DNA from: Vibrio japonicus
Lineage (GTDB): Bacteria > Pseudomonadota > Gammaproteobacteria > Enterobacterales > Vibrionaceae
Direction: 5' to 3'
DNA: 64,000 bases
Assembly (NCBI RefSeq): GCF_024582835.1
Contig: NZ_CP102096.1
Span: 372,001-436,000 of the forward strand
In this document: positions 48,029-56,992 of the stretch, one piece after another
Layout: every line of letters starts with the position of its first letter
Numbering within the stretch: position 1 is the first letter of the stretch
The notes under the pieces: generated by a model
What the model saw: only the letters and a program-made list of their open reading frames with translations
Told to the model about the DNA's origin: nothing
Databases searched by the model: none
Program-made: the position numbers and the translations under genes

Positions 48029-49597
48029 TTGACTGAATTTGCTGCGCGACTTGAGCGAGTTGCACAAAACCCAGAAGTATTTAAATCCTTTGGTCGTGGT
48101 GTAGAGCGCGAAACTCTGCGCTATCAACCGGATGGGAATCTTGCAACGACGCCTCATCCAACTGGACTTGGCTCGGCATACTCGAACAATTGGATTACAA
48201 CGGACTTCTCAGAGTCTTTACTGGAGTTCATTACTCCGGTATCTCAAGAGATAGGTACACTTAAAGCGCAATTGGAAGATATCCATCACTTTACTCAAAC
48301 AAAACTGGGTGAAGAAAAAATGTGGCCACTTTCAATGCCTTGCTATGTAGGTAGCGAAGACGATATCAACCTAGCTCAGTACGGCACATCCAATTCAGGC
48401 AAAATGAAAACGCTTTACCGCGAAGGTTTGAAGCGTCGATATGGTAGCCTGATGCAAATTATTTCAGGTGTACACTTCAATTTTTCGTTCCCTGAATCTT
48501 TTTGGGATCAGTTATACGGAGAACAATCCGAGCAGGAGCGTCAGGATACTAAGTCAGAAGCGTACTTTGGCTTGATTCGTAACTATTATCGTTTTGGCTG
48601 GTTGATCCCGTATCTGTTTGGTGCGTCGCCGGCTTTATGCTCTTCCTTTATTCAGGGCAGAGACACAAAGCTACCGTTTGAGAAAATTGGTGGAACGCTT
48701 TATTTACCTTTTGCGACGTCGCTTCGACTGAGTGATCTTGGCTACACCAATAGCGCTCAGAGTGTATTGAAAATTGGTTTTAATAGCCTAGATGAGTACT
48801 TAAGCGGTCTTAATAACGCGATTCGCACGCCTTCCGAAGAGTTCGCCGAGATCGGAGTTAAGGTAGATGGTGAATACCGCCAGCTAAACAGCAATGTTCT
48901 GCAGATTGAAAACGAACTTTATGCCCCTATTCGTCCGAAACGTGTCGCGAAATCTGGTGAAAAGCCATCAGAAGCGTTAGCGCGTGGAGGTGTGGAATAC
49001 ATTGAAGTCCGTTCACTTGATGTAAACCCATATAGCTCAGTTGGTATAAATGAAGATCAGATTCGTTTCTTGGATCTTTTCTTGGCTTGGACCGCATTAA
49101 GCGATTCAGAACCGATGGATGTTTGTGAGCAAGCGTGCTGGCGAGAAAATTGGAACAAAGTCATTGTCGAAGGTCGTAAGCCGGGCTTGGAATTACAAAT
49201 TGGATGTAAAGGCGAAATTCTGACTCTGCAAGATTGGGCGAAACGCGTTTTTGTCGAACTTGTTCAAATTGCAGAAAAAATGGATGAAGCCAATGGAAAT
49301 GAACAGTACCAACAAGTGTGCTTTAAATTACTTTCTTGGATTGATCATCCAGAGCAAACCATCTCTGGGCAGTTGTTAGAAGATACAAAACGTCTGGGTG
49401 GCTTAGGTAAAGTAGGGTGTGAGTTTGGTAAGCACTACCGTGAACAACATCTAAATCATCAATACAAAACTTACAGTGATGAAGTTATGGAAGCAGAAGC
49501 TCGTCGATCGGTGCAAGCTCAAGCTGACATTGAAGCATCTGATTCACTTAACTTTGATGACTTTCTTGATGAATATTTCTCCTATCTAAAAGCATAA
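48029..49597 (+). CDS. gshA: Glutamate-cysteine ligase
   Basis: This 522-residue proteobacterial type 1 enzyme catalyses the rate-limiting step of glutathione synthesis. [16 protein letters not shown] near residue 20 is the glutamate-binding start. [13 protein letters not shown] near 55 and [17 protein letters not shown] near 330 are core family motifs. The start is TTG with no strong ribosome site, so translation may be weak; no in-frame ATG lies close by. It precedes the transglycosylase-like lipoprotein and luxS, and gshA-luxS adjacency is common in gammaproteobacteria. Confidence 0.96.
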   Translation: MTEFAARLERVAQNPEVFKSFGRGVERETLRYQPDGNLATTPHPTGLGSAYSNNWITTDFSESLLEFITPVSQEIGTLKAQLEDIHHFTQTKLGEEKMWPLSMPCYVGSEDDINLAQYGTSNSGKMKTLYREGLKRRYGSLMQIISGVHFNFSFPESFWDQLYGEQSEQERQDTKSEAYFGLIRNYYRFGWLIPYLFGASPALCSSFIQGRDTKLPFEKIGGTLYLPFATSLRLSDLGYTNSAQSVLKIGFNSLDEYLSGLNNAIRTPSEEFAEIGVKVDGEYRQLNSNVLQIENELYAPIRPKRVAKSGEKPSEALARGGVEYIEVRSLDVNPYSSVGINEDQIRFLDLFLAWTALSDSEPMDVCEQACWRENWNKVIVEGRKPGLELQIGCKGEILTLQDWAKRVFVELVQIAEKMDEANGNEQYQQVCFKLLSWIDHPEQTISGQLLEDTKRLGGLGKVGCEFGKHYREQHLNHQYKTYSDEVMEAEARRSVQAQADIEASDSLNFDDFLDEYFSYLKA

Positions 49598-49607
49598 AGG
49601 GTAGAGA

Positions 49608-50207
49608 GTGACAAGGACGTTAACGGTTACATTTATTACGGTGCTGCTCGGCGGTTGCGCGACAGCACCACCTAAAAACCAGTCAAACGTGTGTGAAATC
49701 TTTCGTGAAAAATCAGATTGGTATGGTGATGCGAAAGAGATGCAGGAAGACTGGGGGACGCCGATCCAAGTCGCAATGGCATTTGTGAAACAAGAAAGTG
49801 CTTTTCGCCACGATGCTCGTCCACCTAAAAATTATGTATTGGGCTTCATTCCATGGGGACGAATCAGCAGCGCCTATGGGTACGCTCAGGCTCAAGATGC
49901 GGCATGGGAAGATTTTCAAAAAGCCACGGATCATGGTGGCTCTCGAACGAATTTTTCTGACTCGCTCGCATTTATTGGGTGGTATACCAATGAAACGAGT
50001 AAACAGTTGGGGATCTCCAAGTGGGATCCTTACAATCAGTATTTAGCCTATCATGAGGGGAGAGGTGGCTATAAGCGTAAAACCTATCAGTCAAAACCCT
50101 CACTAATTAGAGTTGCTCGTAAAGTCGATCAGCAAGCAAAGGATTATGGTTGGCAACTAAAACAGTGCCGACAAGAACTGGAAGAGAACCAAAGCTGGTG
50201 GTTTTAA
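49608..50207 (+). CDS. SLT transglycosylase-like lipoprotein
   Basis: This 199-residue protein has a lipoprotein signal (VTFITVLLGGCATAP, Cys near 17). A lysozyme-like domain follows: the candidate catalytic Glu is in FVKQESAFRHDA near residue 65, and SSAYGYAQAQDAAWEDF near 90 resembles the GYxQ part of lytic transglycosylases. It starts GTG, ten bases after gshA, and ends 24 bases before luxS, so all three may share a transcript. It would trim peptidoglycan in the periplasm if active. Confidence 0.82.
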   Translation: MTRTLTVTFITVLLGGCATAPPKNQSNVCEIFREKSDWYGDAKEMQEDWGTPIQVAMAFVKQESAFRHDARPPKNYVLGFIPWGRISSAYGYAQAQDAAWEDFQKATDHGGSRTNFSDSLAFIGWYTNETSKQLGISKWDPYNQYLAYHEGRGGYKRKTYQSKPSLIRVARKVDQQAKDYGWQLKQCRQELEENQSWWF

Positions 50208-50231
50208 AGCCAGCTGGCAAGGAGAGGGATA

Positions 50232-50750
50232 ATGCCGTTATTAGATAGCTTTACCGTTGATCACACTCGCATGAATGCACCTGCGGTACGTGTGGCAAAA
50301 ACGATGACTACACCAAAAGGTGATACGATCACCGTCTTTGATTTGCGCTTTACGGCTCCAAATAAAGATATACTTTCAGAAAAAGGTATCCACACGTTGG
50401 AACACCTATATGCTGGCTTTATGCGTAAACACTTAAACGGAGACAGTGTTGAGATTATCGATATCTCACCTATGGGCTGCCGTACAGGTTTTTACATGAG
50501 CTTAATTGGTACACCTTCGGAAGCGCAGGTCGCGGAATCGTGGCTTGCTGCAATGCACGACGTGTTAAAGGTTGAAAGTCAGGATCAGATTCCAGAATTG
50601 AATGAATATCAATGCGGAACAGCCGCAATGCATTCCTTAGATGAAGCCAAGCAAATTGCTCAGAATATTATTGATGCTGGCATTAGCGTCAATAAGAACG
50701 ATGAGTTGGCACTACCTGAAGAAATGTTGAAAGAGTTGCGTGTAGACTAA
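50232..50750 (+). CDS. luxS: S-ribosylhomocysteine lyase LuxS
   Basis: This 172-residue enzyme of the activated methyl cycle makes homocysteine and DPD, the precursor of autoinducer 2. All zinc ligands are present: His54 and His58 in HTLEH, and Cys128 in [10 protein letters not shown]. The catalytic Cys lies in [10 protein letters not shown] at 83. AAGGAGAGGGATA precedes the ATG, a strong ribosome site. It belongs to Vibrio quorum sensing and is followed by its own terminator. Confidence 0.98.
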   Translation: MPLLDSFTVDHTRMNAPAVRVAKTMTTPKGDTITVFDLRFTAPNKDILSEKGIHTLEHLYAGFMRKHLNGDSVEIIDISPMGCRTGFYMSLIGTPSEAQVAESWLAAMHDVLKVESQDQIPELNEYQCGTAAMHSLDEAKQIAQNIIDAGISVNKNDELALPEEMLKELRVD

Positions 50751-50768
50751 TCCAGATTGAATAAAACG

Positions 50769-50799
50769 AAAGAGGAAGGCATTTGCCTTCCTCTTTTTT
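50769..50799 (+). terminator. Terminator of luxS
   Basis: AAAGAGGAAGGC and GCCTTCCTCTTT form a 12-bp stem with an ATTT loop and a T run. It can also serve the converging RDD gene. Confidence 0.93.
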
Positions 50800-51274
50800 A
50801 TCTCGCTTTTGGTAAAACAACTACTTGAGTTTTCGCCCAGATATCGTGGAATCCACGCTTTTTAGGGTCGAAAGGTACAGTGAGGTTAGCGAGTCCGAAT
50901 CCAGATGTCGCCAAACGAATGAGAGCTTGAGTCGCTGAAATTGGCGAGCCATCAGTGCTTCGGACTTGAATCTTCCAAGCTCGCATACCCAAAGTTTGGC
51001 CAGCGCGAGTCCAGAAAAAGACAAAGAAATATACCCATACCGCGGCTAGATAAAGTGTATAAACAGGGCTCCATATTGGGTGATTGGTTAGCAAGTCGCT
51101 AACATCTGCATACGGCGCGACACTGAAAAAACCCATCGCCATAAGTGCATGTAAAACAGCAATAACAACACCGGCTGCCATCATTTCTATCGCAATGACA
51201 ATAAGGCAATCGTAAAAAAGCGCTCCAAGGCGGCGCATCAAGCCTGCTGGTGGCAGAGAATTTGTCGGTGACAT
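50798..51274 (-). CDS. RDD-family membrane protein
   Basis: This 158-residue protein has the RDD hallmark near the N-terminus (AGLMRRLGALFYDCLIV, here RR then D) and the second conserved part GQTLGMRAWKIQVRSTDG near residue 92. Three hydrophobic segments are visible. Function is unknown; some RDD proteins act in ion transport. It converges with luxS. Confidence 0.85.
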   Translation of the reverse strand: MSPTNSLPPAGLMRRLGALFYDCLIVIAIEMMAAGVVIAVLHALMAMGFFSVAPYADVSDLLTNHPIWSPVYTLYLAAVWVYFFVFFWTRAGQTLGMRAWKIQVRSTDGSPISATQALIRLATSGFGLANLTVPFDPKKRGFHDIWAKTQVVVLPKAR

Positions 51275-51441
51275 AACGGTTACTTACCCAATTTTAAGAA
51301 GGCGTCAGAATAAAGCTTCGCTCAGCCGATGAAAAGAGACCTTGCGCACAGCTTGTAAATCGGTCGACATTTTATCACAAACAGGGAGTTTTTCAGGTTT
51401 TGAAAACAATACGGAATAGGTCTCAAACTGTTTTATTCTTT

Positions 51442-52710
51442 TCAAGAATGCGCTTTTTGATCATTAACCTTATGAGCAAGCTGAGAAAGTTGGTGCTTTT
51501 CATCTTCGGTGTAATGTTGAGTTAGCGCGAGTTCTAATGCCTTCTCTGAAAGTTTGATTGCGGGTGAAGTAAACTCCTCGGGGTGCATGCTCGACAAAGC
51601 CAACAACGCTTTTTGTAGGCGCACCTGCACTTGGAATTGGGCTGCACCATCGTGCGCTATCGGCAAAAACACATCATCAAATAAGTCTTGGCAGTTTAAT
51701 GCAGGAACAAACAGCCTTGGAAAATGGGGCTTAGCTGGCCGTTGGCCGATTAGCTCACCCCAAAGTGAAAGTGCCCGTACAGAACGTCCAATTACATCAA
51801 TGGCAGTGCCGTTATCGTTCACCGCAGGCGATAGGGCCCTTGAAGCGATTTCTGCTAGCACTACCAAGCCAAAACGAGGATCTTGATCGTATGTTCGTTC
51901 GGTTCGGATCGTGAAAGCAACGATAACATCACTCTCTTTGGCCAGCTCACCACAAACCCAAGCGAGTGGTTGGCTAAGGTATACAAAACTCCCCGGCTGA
52001 CGTTCAATATAGATAGTGCACTGGTTAGCTTCGGCAATGCTATCAAGATGATGCATATCAACATGTTGTAAGTATCCAATCTCTTGACTGAAAATGGGTT
52101 TACTCCCGCGAGGTTTGTGTTCCGGATGACTCCATGGGTGAGCCCCAAGCCAAGGATCTTTGCCACGTTTTCGAATCGCACCTAACAAGGCTTTTTCCAC
52201 ATTAGAGGTCGTTTCACTGACTCTTCCAAGAACTGACAGGTGCTGAATCCAGCGCAGTAGGGTCAGGATGATCATCACGATCACGACCATGGTGACAAGG
52301 AATAAGTAGATGCGAGCCTGCTCGTGGTAGGCACCAATCCCAAGAGCGATAATCCCTACAAGGCTGAACATAAACGAGCCGATAAATGTCGCTAGTGCGT
52401 TTTGCGTTGTGCTGTCTTCCATTAACAGTTTGGTCGCTCTTGGCGTTACCCCTGCGCTAGCTGCGCTGTACGCTGAGACCATGATATTCAGAGAAAAGGT
52501 GGTCACCGCTAACATCGATGTTGCGAGAATATTTAATATGTTATCCAGCAGTTCATTGCTGACGTTGAGTGCAGGAGGCAGAGTGATGAATTTGTTCAAA
52601 ACTATGGATATCAGAGCGGTAACAACCGCAAGCAAAGCGTAGAGTGAAGTACGGACCCACAGTTTGCGTGTCATTTGTTTTAACAACCACTGCCACTTAG
52701 ATCCCGTCAT
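51442..52710 (-). CDS. DUF2254 membrane protein
   Basis: From the ATG at 52710 the protein has 422 residues; the frame continues upstream but lacks a better start. Four hydrophobic helices lie in the first 160 residues (SLYALLAVVTALISIVLN, ATSMLAVTTFSLNIMVSAYS, FIGSFMFSLVGIIALG, and a long Val/Ile-rich one). A soluble C-terminal part follows, with SRALSPAVNDNGTAIDVIGR, the conserved DUF2254 core. The family is of unknown function. It stands alone. Confidence 0.82.
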   Translation of the reverse strand: MTGSKWQWLLKQMTRKLWVRTSLYALLAVVTALISIVLNKFITLPPALNVSNELLDNILNILATSMLAVTTFSLNIMVSAYSAASAGVTPRATKLLMEDSTTQNALATFIGSFMFSLVGIIALGIGAYHEQARIYLFLVTMVVIVMIILTLLRWIQHLSVLGRVSETTSNVEKALLGAIRKRGKDPWLGAHPWSHPEHKPRGSKPIFSQEIGYLQHVDMHHLDSIAEANQCTIYIERQPGSFVYLSQPLAWVCGELAKESDVIVAFTIRTERTYDQDPRFGLVVLAEIASRALSPAVNDNGTAIDVIGRSVRALSLWGELIGQRPAKPHFPRLFVPALNCQDLFDDVFLPIAHDGAAQFQVQVRLQKALLALSSMHPEEFTSPAIKLSEKALELALTQHYTEDEKHQLSQLAHKVNDQKAHS

Positions 52711-52918
52711 GCATGCGTTCCTATCTTCAGTACAGGGAAAGTAGGTAGACAAACTAGAAAGCTATTATTGTTAAAGCATAGATTAAATAGCCTAAACTTT
52801 ACTTTGTTTTAGTTTGTGGCTAAATTATCAGCAAACAATTGGTATTTCAGACTTTTGCACTTGCGCGAATCGCGTTGTTACGTATAATGCCAAACATCAA
52901 AGGACATCAGTCCAAGAT

Positions 52919-53003
52919 GCCGGTGTGGTGAAATTGGTATACACGACGGATTCAAAATCCGTTGCCTTCGGGCGTGGCGGTTCAAGTCCGCCCACCGGTA
53001 CCA
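52919..53003 (+). tRNA. tRNA-Leu (CAA)
   Basis: This 85-base class II tRNA has the acceptor GCCGGTG/CACCGGT, anticodon CAA in the TTCAAAA loop, a short variable stem (TGCC/GGGCG), and an encoded CCA. TTGCGC (52861-52866) and TATAAT (52883-52888), 16 bases apart, form its likely promoter. Confidence 0.97.
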
Positions 53004-53009
53004 TACATA

Positions 53010-53036
53010 GAAAGGTCGCTTTTATAGCGGCCTTTC
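53010..53036 (+). terminator. Probable terminator of tRNA-Leu
   Basis: GAAAGGTCGC and GCGGCCTTTC pair with one G-T wobble around a seven-base loop. The tail CGTCGTTTT is only weakly T-rich. Confidence 0.6.
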
Positions 53037-53117
53037 GTCGTTTTGGGTACGATCCTGTGATAATTAGCTGAATTTAATTTGTTAGCTATTTCCTTTTACT
53101 GATTGGTTACTTATTGC

Positions 53118-53369
53118 TTATCCTTTTATAAAACGGTTGTACAAAAACAGAAGGATAAAAGCCCCCAGCGTTGCGGTAATAATACTGCCTACATTCACGC
53201 CATTAGCACCCCCGAAACCAAGAAAACTACCAATAAACCCACCCACAAAGGCACCTGCAATACCCAGTAGCATTGTTGCAATCCAGCCACCACCATCTTT
53301 ACCTGGCATTATCCATTTTGCCAATGCCCCTGCTATTAAACCAAGAATGATCCATGAAATTATACCCAT
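53118..53369 (-). CDS. GlsB/YeaQ/YmgE-family stress membrane protein
   Basis: This 83-residue, very hydrophobic protein has three short helices. The family motifs are GLIAGALAKWIMPGKDGGGW near 10-29 and a Gly-rich GIAGAFVGGFIGSFLGFGG. CGTAAGGAGAACAC precedes the ATG. Such proteins are often induced in stress or stationary phase, with unclear function. It is divergent from the LuxR-type regulator. Confidence 0.9.
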   Translation of the reverse strand: MGIISWIILGLIAGALAKWIMPGKDGGGWIATMLLGIAGAFVGGFIGSFLGFGGANGVNVGSIITATLGAFILLFLYNRFIKG

Positions 53370-53580
53370 GTGTTCTCCTTACGTTGTACCAAACAACATA
53401 TAAAGAATAGCTAAGGATTAGTACGCCACCGAGGTTAACTTTCTAAAGTCTTAGAGGTGGAGCCGTGTTTTATTACTTTTGAGACTGAAAGGGTAATTAA
53501 GTCTTTTATCATCTATGAGCTCAATCTTGGCATAGACTTATTCGTATGCGTTTGTGTCGCTATGGAGAAGTGGGGGTAGG

Positions 53581-54219
53581 ATGAGCAGTCAAGTTCTTGT
53601 GATTTTGGCAGATCAAAACCTAAGTAGTAGCCTTATAAAGCAGCAGTTGTCTTCTCTACAACAGCTCACTGTTTATGTTTGTACAGCTAGTGAGTTAGTA
53701 AAGCTAAGCCGAGAAGTGGTGGTCGATTTAATTTTAGTTGACTATCAACACATGGTGGACATGGATAAAGCCTGTCAATTACCGAACTTTGAAGTTCTGG
53801 GGCTGGACCTGCTTTTTCATAATGTTCCGGATACCAGTTTTAAAGAAGAGTTTGTAAATAGCCCTGCACTGAAAGGGTTGTTGTTTCAAGATGTGCCTAT
53901 TGAGCACCTGACGAGAAGTGTGAAGCATATACTCAATGGTGGGTTGTGGTTACCTAGAAGTTGGATGGAAAAAATGATTTTATGCTTTAGGGAATTGGGG
54001 GTTTATAAAAATTTTAGCTATAACTTACTTACAAGTAGAGAGCGCCAAATCTTAGATTTACTCTCTCAGGGGAAATCAAACAAAGTAATGGCAGAGCAAC
54101 TTTTTTTGTCAGAAAGTACGATAAAGACTCACGTATACAAGCTGTATAAAAAGCTTGATGTTCACCGTAGGCAAGATGCGATTACCTTGTTAAAAAATGG
54201 CATAAGAAGTGCCAAATAA
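53581..54219 (+). CDS. CsgD/VpsT-type LuxR-family transcription regulator
   Basis: This 212-residue regulator starts at the ATG at 53581, with GGGGTAGG ahead. The N-terminal half is a degenerate receiver with Asp54 in ILVDYQHMV. The C-terminal HTH (about 150-205) has LTSRERQILDLLSQGKSNKV and LSESTIKTHVYKLYKKLDV, the LuxR/FixJ signature in CsgD/VpsT form. Where VpsT has a W-[FLM]-[TS]-R c-di-GMP motif, this protein has Trp123-Leu-Pro-Arg126 (GGLWLPRSW). It heads the amyloid-like locus and is its likely regulator; the next gene on the same strand encodes the outer-membrane barrel. Confidence 0.85.
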   Translation: MSSQVLVILADQNLSSSLIKQQLSSLQQLTVYVCTASELVKLSREVVVDLILVDYQHMVDMDKACQLPNFEVLGLDLLFHNVPDTSFKEEFVNSPALKGLLFQDVPIEHLTRSVKHILNGGLWLPRSWMEKMILCFRELGVYKNFSYNLLTSRERQILDLLSQGKSNKVMAEQLFLSESTIKTHVYKLYKKLDVHRRQDAITLLKNGIRSAK

Positions 54220-54401
54220 TGGATTCTATTAGTGATTCAAAGCATCTATCTGGTGATGGCATTCGGTTCCTCGAATAAGAGAGGTTAGAGTTTGGTCGTT
54301 ATGCTTTAGTCACTTGCAACGATTTTGAGTTGTGCGTCTTTGGCCGTGGTGGGAGCGTATAGCTTCTGTCTACAAATAACTGAATCGAAAGGGAGCTTTA
54401 T

Positions 54402-55397
54402 ATGTTAAGGAAAGCAAAAATATTATGCTCACTCGCGACTTTATGCCTGTCCACTAATGTTGTCGCCGAAGAAGAGACTGAGGTAGCAAAACGTCCTCAA
54501 ACGGTACAAGATGTCATTGTGCGCTCAGGAGTACTGACACCCAAAGGTCAAGTCGCGTTTGATGCGTCAGTCAGTTTTACACAAAACTCTTCAAACAAAG
54601 TGGCGGTTGTGGGTTATACAGTCTTACCCGCTCTTTTAGTGGGTCGGATAGAGGTGTCAGACTCAGATCGAACCACGATGACAGCAAGTTTATCAATGCG
54701 TTATGGATTAAGGGATGACACGGAGCTTGAGGTTAGGTGGCCATATGTATATAGATCGGATCAAATAACGACGCGTCCGATAGAAGATGGATCAGAATCT
54801 GAGACGATTAATACATCGAAAAGCGGTGGTGGGATGGGGGATATTGAATTTGCCCTAAGACATCAACTCAATTTTGAGACTACACCCTATTGGATTGCTG
54901 GTTTAACGTTGAAGTCAGCGTATGGTAAATCACCATATGAGATTGATATTAATGAAACGGACAATACTTATGAAGAAATCCCGACAGGTTCAGGTTTTTG
55001 GAGTATTGAACCTGCTATCTCGATGTTGTATCCAACCGATCCCGCCGTTATATTTTTAAGTTTCAGTTACATATACAACTTCAAAGACAGTGTTAATGTT
55101 AACGGGGAAAGTACAGATATTGATTTGGGAGACACCATTTCTTTGGGTGCAGGCGTAGGCTTTGCACTTAATCCAGATCTTTCTCTATCAATGGGATTTG
55201 GTCACAGAACTATCCTGGATAGTAAAATTAATGGTGAAAAACCCGAAGATTCTAAACTGCTTCATTTAGACACATTGAACTTTGGTGTTAACTACGCGTT
55301 TAGTCCTACCAGTTCGATTAGTATAAATGCGCAAGCGGGCTTAACCGAAGATAGCCCGGATTTTCAATTGACCGTGAGAGTACCGTTTAGTATTTGA
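54402..55397 (+). CDS. Outer-membrane beta-barrel, FapF-like
   Basis: This 331-residue protein has a signal peptide ending NVVA before EEETEV. A short linker (about 24-45) leads into a beta-barrel of alternating strands that ends in a terminal aromatic-poor VRVPFSI strand. SGVLTPKGQVAFDASVSFTQNS, DRTTMTASLSMRYGLRDDTEL and RWPYVYRSDQ resemble the barrel of Pseudomonas FapF, the channel that exports Fap amyloid subunits. It lacks FapF's long N-terminal coiled coil. Its end is six bases from the end of the opposing operon. Similarity was judged by eye. Confidence 0.65.
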   Translation: MLRKAKILCSLATLCLSTNVVAEEETEVAKRPQTVQDVIVRSGVLTPKGQVAFDASVSFTQNSSNKVAVVGYTVLPALLVGRIEVSDSDRTTMTASLSMRYGLRDDTELEVRWPYVYRSDQITTRPIEDGSESETINTSKSGGGMGDIEFALRHQLNFETTPYWIAGLTLKSAYGKSPYEIDINETDNTYEEIPTGSGFWSIEPAISMLYPTDPAVIFLSFSYIYNFKDSVNVNGESTDIDLGDTISLGAGVGFALNPDLSLSMGFGHRTILDSKINGEKPEDSKLLHLDTLNFGVNYAFSPTSSISINAQAGLTEDSPDFQLTVRVPFSI

Positions 55398-55403
55398 TGA
55401 ACA

Positions 55404-55934
55404 CTAATGGAAGTTTGAAAGTATGGAGTCTTCAAGCTTCTTATTTGCCTGCATTTGTTTGATGACTGTACTGACATTCGCATCGATATTTAGAGCGGTA
55501 CTTAAATTGATGACCTTATTGTTTAAGGTGTTTTGAATAACATGTGTGATAGAGTTTTCACCGATTAATGCTTCTGCGGTGTTAGTGTTTGAGTGAATAC
55601 TATTCCCTGATCCCACTTGTATTACATTGGCGATTGAATGTGCTTCTTCTGAAAGAACAGAAGCTCCTCGGATATCTCCGTTTTTTATTTGAAGATTTGC
55701 AATTTGAGTATTGAAAATCATCATACCGTCAATACTCGCAGTAATGCTCAATCCAATATTAACTATGTAATCTTCACTGATCATAAAGCCCCCTCGGTAA
55801 GATGAGAGCATTTCATCTGGTAGAGGATGCTGTTCTATCAAATGGGTTAAGTTGCTTGAACGATACCCGTCAGCTTGCACCGTAGCTGACGAGAAGAGCA
55901 GCAGCAACCCACTTACTAAGGTTGTATATTTCAT
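55404..55934 (-). CDS. Secreted Asn-rich protein with L-x-S-x-R-G-G motif, amyloid-like subunit candidate
   Basis: The last gene of the minus operon encodes 176 residues with a signal peptide ending VQA before DGYRSS. LPDEMLSSYRGG at residues 38-49 is a double-glycine-like site shared with the 108-residue protein. The rest is a beta-prone Asn/Ile/Ser-rich region with two related parts: SIANVIQVGSGNSIHSN near 95, and SITHVIQNTLNNKVINLSTALN near 128. A short charged tail follows. There is no known domain. I infer a minor fibre or chaperone-like part of the Fap-like system. A TAGCGC/GCGCTA palindrome lies between it and the protease gene. Confidence 0.6.
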   Translation of the reverse strand: MKYTTLVSGLLLLFSSATVQADGYRSSNLTHLIEQHPLPDEMLSSYRGGFMISEDYIVNIGLSITASIDGMMIFNTQIANLQIKNGDIRGASVLSEEAHSIANVIQVGSGNSIHSNTNTAEALIGENSITHVIQNTLNNKVINLSTALNIDANVSTVIKQMQANKKLEDSILSNFH

Positions 55935-55960
55935 ATCCCACCATTCCTATAGCGCAAGCG

Positions 55961-56638
55961 CTAATACTCTCCTGCTTGAGGAAGCGTTATACTGAATAAG
56001 CCAAGAGAATCTCTACTAACCCCTGCATCCAGAGGAGAGCTCGTATAAAGTGAAAAATCATCGCTAGTTATAAAGTGGGTTCGGGCTATATGGGCTTGGT
56101 TACGTACCAATAAAACAACATTCTCATAATAGTGATTAAATTCTTCATGAGTCATTGTTATGGTTCCCCTAGATGGATCACCAATAATGACGGAATCAGA
56201 ATTTATTCCTTTAATGACAACAAAGTGCATATAACCATCGAAATTAACTAAGGTTATACCCGGTACACCAATTTTTTTAATTGTGGCCAAATCCATGTTA
56301 AACCCATCGGCTTTTAAGCCAATAGAAACTAGGTAATTTTTCATATCCAGTAATGAGAAACCCTCTTTCTCAATGAGTGCTTTGTTACCTTTTTCAAACA
56401 TAATGTGAAAAATAGCTTCTTCTGTCGAAGGGGTTTCATAGTGATAGGTAAGCAACGAAGCTAGCGCAGCTGAACCACAGCTAAAATCATATTGCTGACG
56501 AAGCACATCACCAAACTGTATTTCTTTGACACTTTTAACTGGAACCGATAATTGCCCCCGGCTTGGAAAAAAGTCCAAAGAGTGGGCGGATGCTGAAACT
56601 GCCAACATCGCCCAAATTAAGTTACGAACAATTTTCAT
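55961..56638 (-). CDS. Periplasmic C39-like cysteine protease, FapD-like
   Basis: This 225-residue protein has a signal peptide ending SASA before HSLDF. The C39 peptidase triad is seen as Cys54 in YDFSCGSAAL, His138 in YMHFVVIKG, and Asp154 in IIGDPSRG, with the oxyanion-hole Gln48 six residues before the Cys. Unlike bacteriocin exporters it has no ABC transporter part, so it works free in the periplasm. The same stand-alone type is FapD in Pseudomonas. Its start is two bases after the stop of the 108-residue gene, so the two are translationally coupled. Likely substrates are the neighbouring RGG-motif proteins (inference). Confidence 0.82.
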   Translation of the reverse strand: MKIVRNLIWAMLAVSASAHSLDFFPSRGQLSVPVKSVKEIQFGDVLRQQYDFSCGSAALASLLTYHYETPSTEEAIFHIMFEKGNKALIEKEGFSLLDMKNYLVSIGLKADGFNMDLATIKKIGVPGITLVNFDGYMHFVVIKGINSDSVIIGDPSRGTITMTHEEFNHYYENVVLLVRNQAHIARTHFITSDDFSLYTSSPLDAGVSRDSLGLFSITLPQAGEY

Positions 56639-56640
56639 AA

Positions 56641-56967
56641 TTATTTAAGTGTCAGGTTAAGGACCGTTGAGTTCTGTATAAGCACATTGTTACCGGAGTT
56701 TTGGATGACACTATTTACCCCAGTGATACCCGTGAGTGCGCCTGACGAAATAATATTATCACCAGTCATTGAATAATCTCCTACCGAGCCATTGGATATC
56801 ATCCCATGCTGGTCGGAGTCAGCTATCATGACTGACTTGCTGATATATTTGCCTCCTCTGGAACTGTCCAAAGCAGCTTCAGACAATTCCAGATCGGTCA
56901 TAGCAATATCATCGGCACTAGCGGATAGCGCAGCCATCGCACTCAACGTGAGTAGTGCAATACGCAT
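56641..56967 (-). CDS. Small secreted protein with L-D-S-S-R-G-G motif, amyloid-like subunit candidate
   Basis: This 108-residue protein has a signal peptide ending SASA before DDIAMTD. LELSEAALDSSRGG at residues 26-39 looks like a double-glycine leader end. A short Gly/Ser/Asn-rich beta-prone part follows and ends in GVNSVIQNSGNNVLIQNS and TVLNLTLK. If cut after GG the mature peptide would be 69 residues. AGGAGAAAGCA precedes the ATG. It lies 25 bases after the Asp-rich gene and is coupled to the protease gene. Confidence 0.62.
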   Translation of the reverse strand: MRIALLTLSAMAALSASADDIAMTDLELSEAALDSSRGGKYISKSVMIADSDQHGMISNGSVGDYSMTGDNIISSGALTGITGVNSVIQNSGNNVLIQNSTVLNLTLK

Positions 56968-56992
56968 TGCTTTCTCCTACTTTGCTAATAAG

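Noticed and set aside
52814..53071. Plus-strand frame of 85 codons
   Set aside because: It spans tRNA-Leu and its promoter and has no protein features.
55961..56638. C39 protein as part of a bacteriocin export system
   Set aside because: There is no ABC transporter or HlyD-type partner, and the protease and its presumed substrates all have Sec signal peptides. A periplasmic, Fap-like role fits better.
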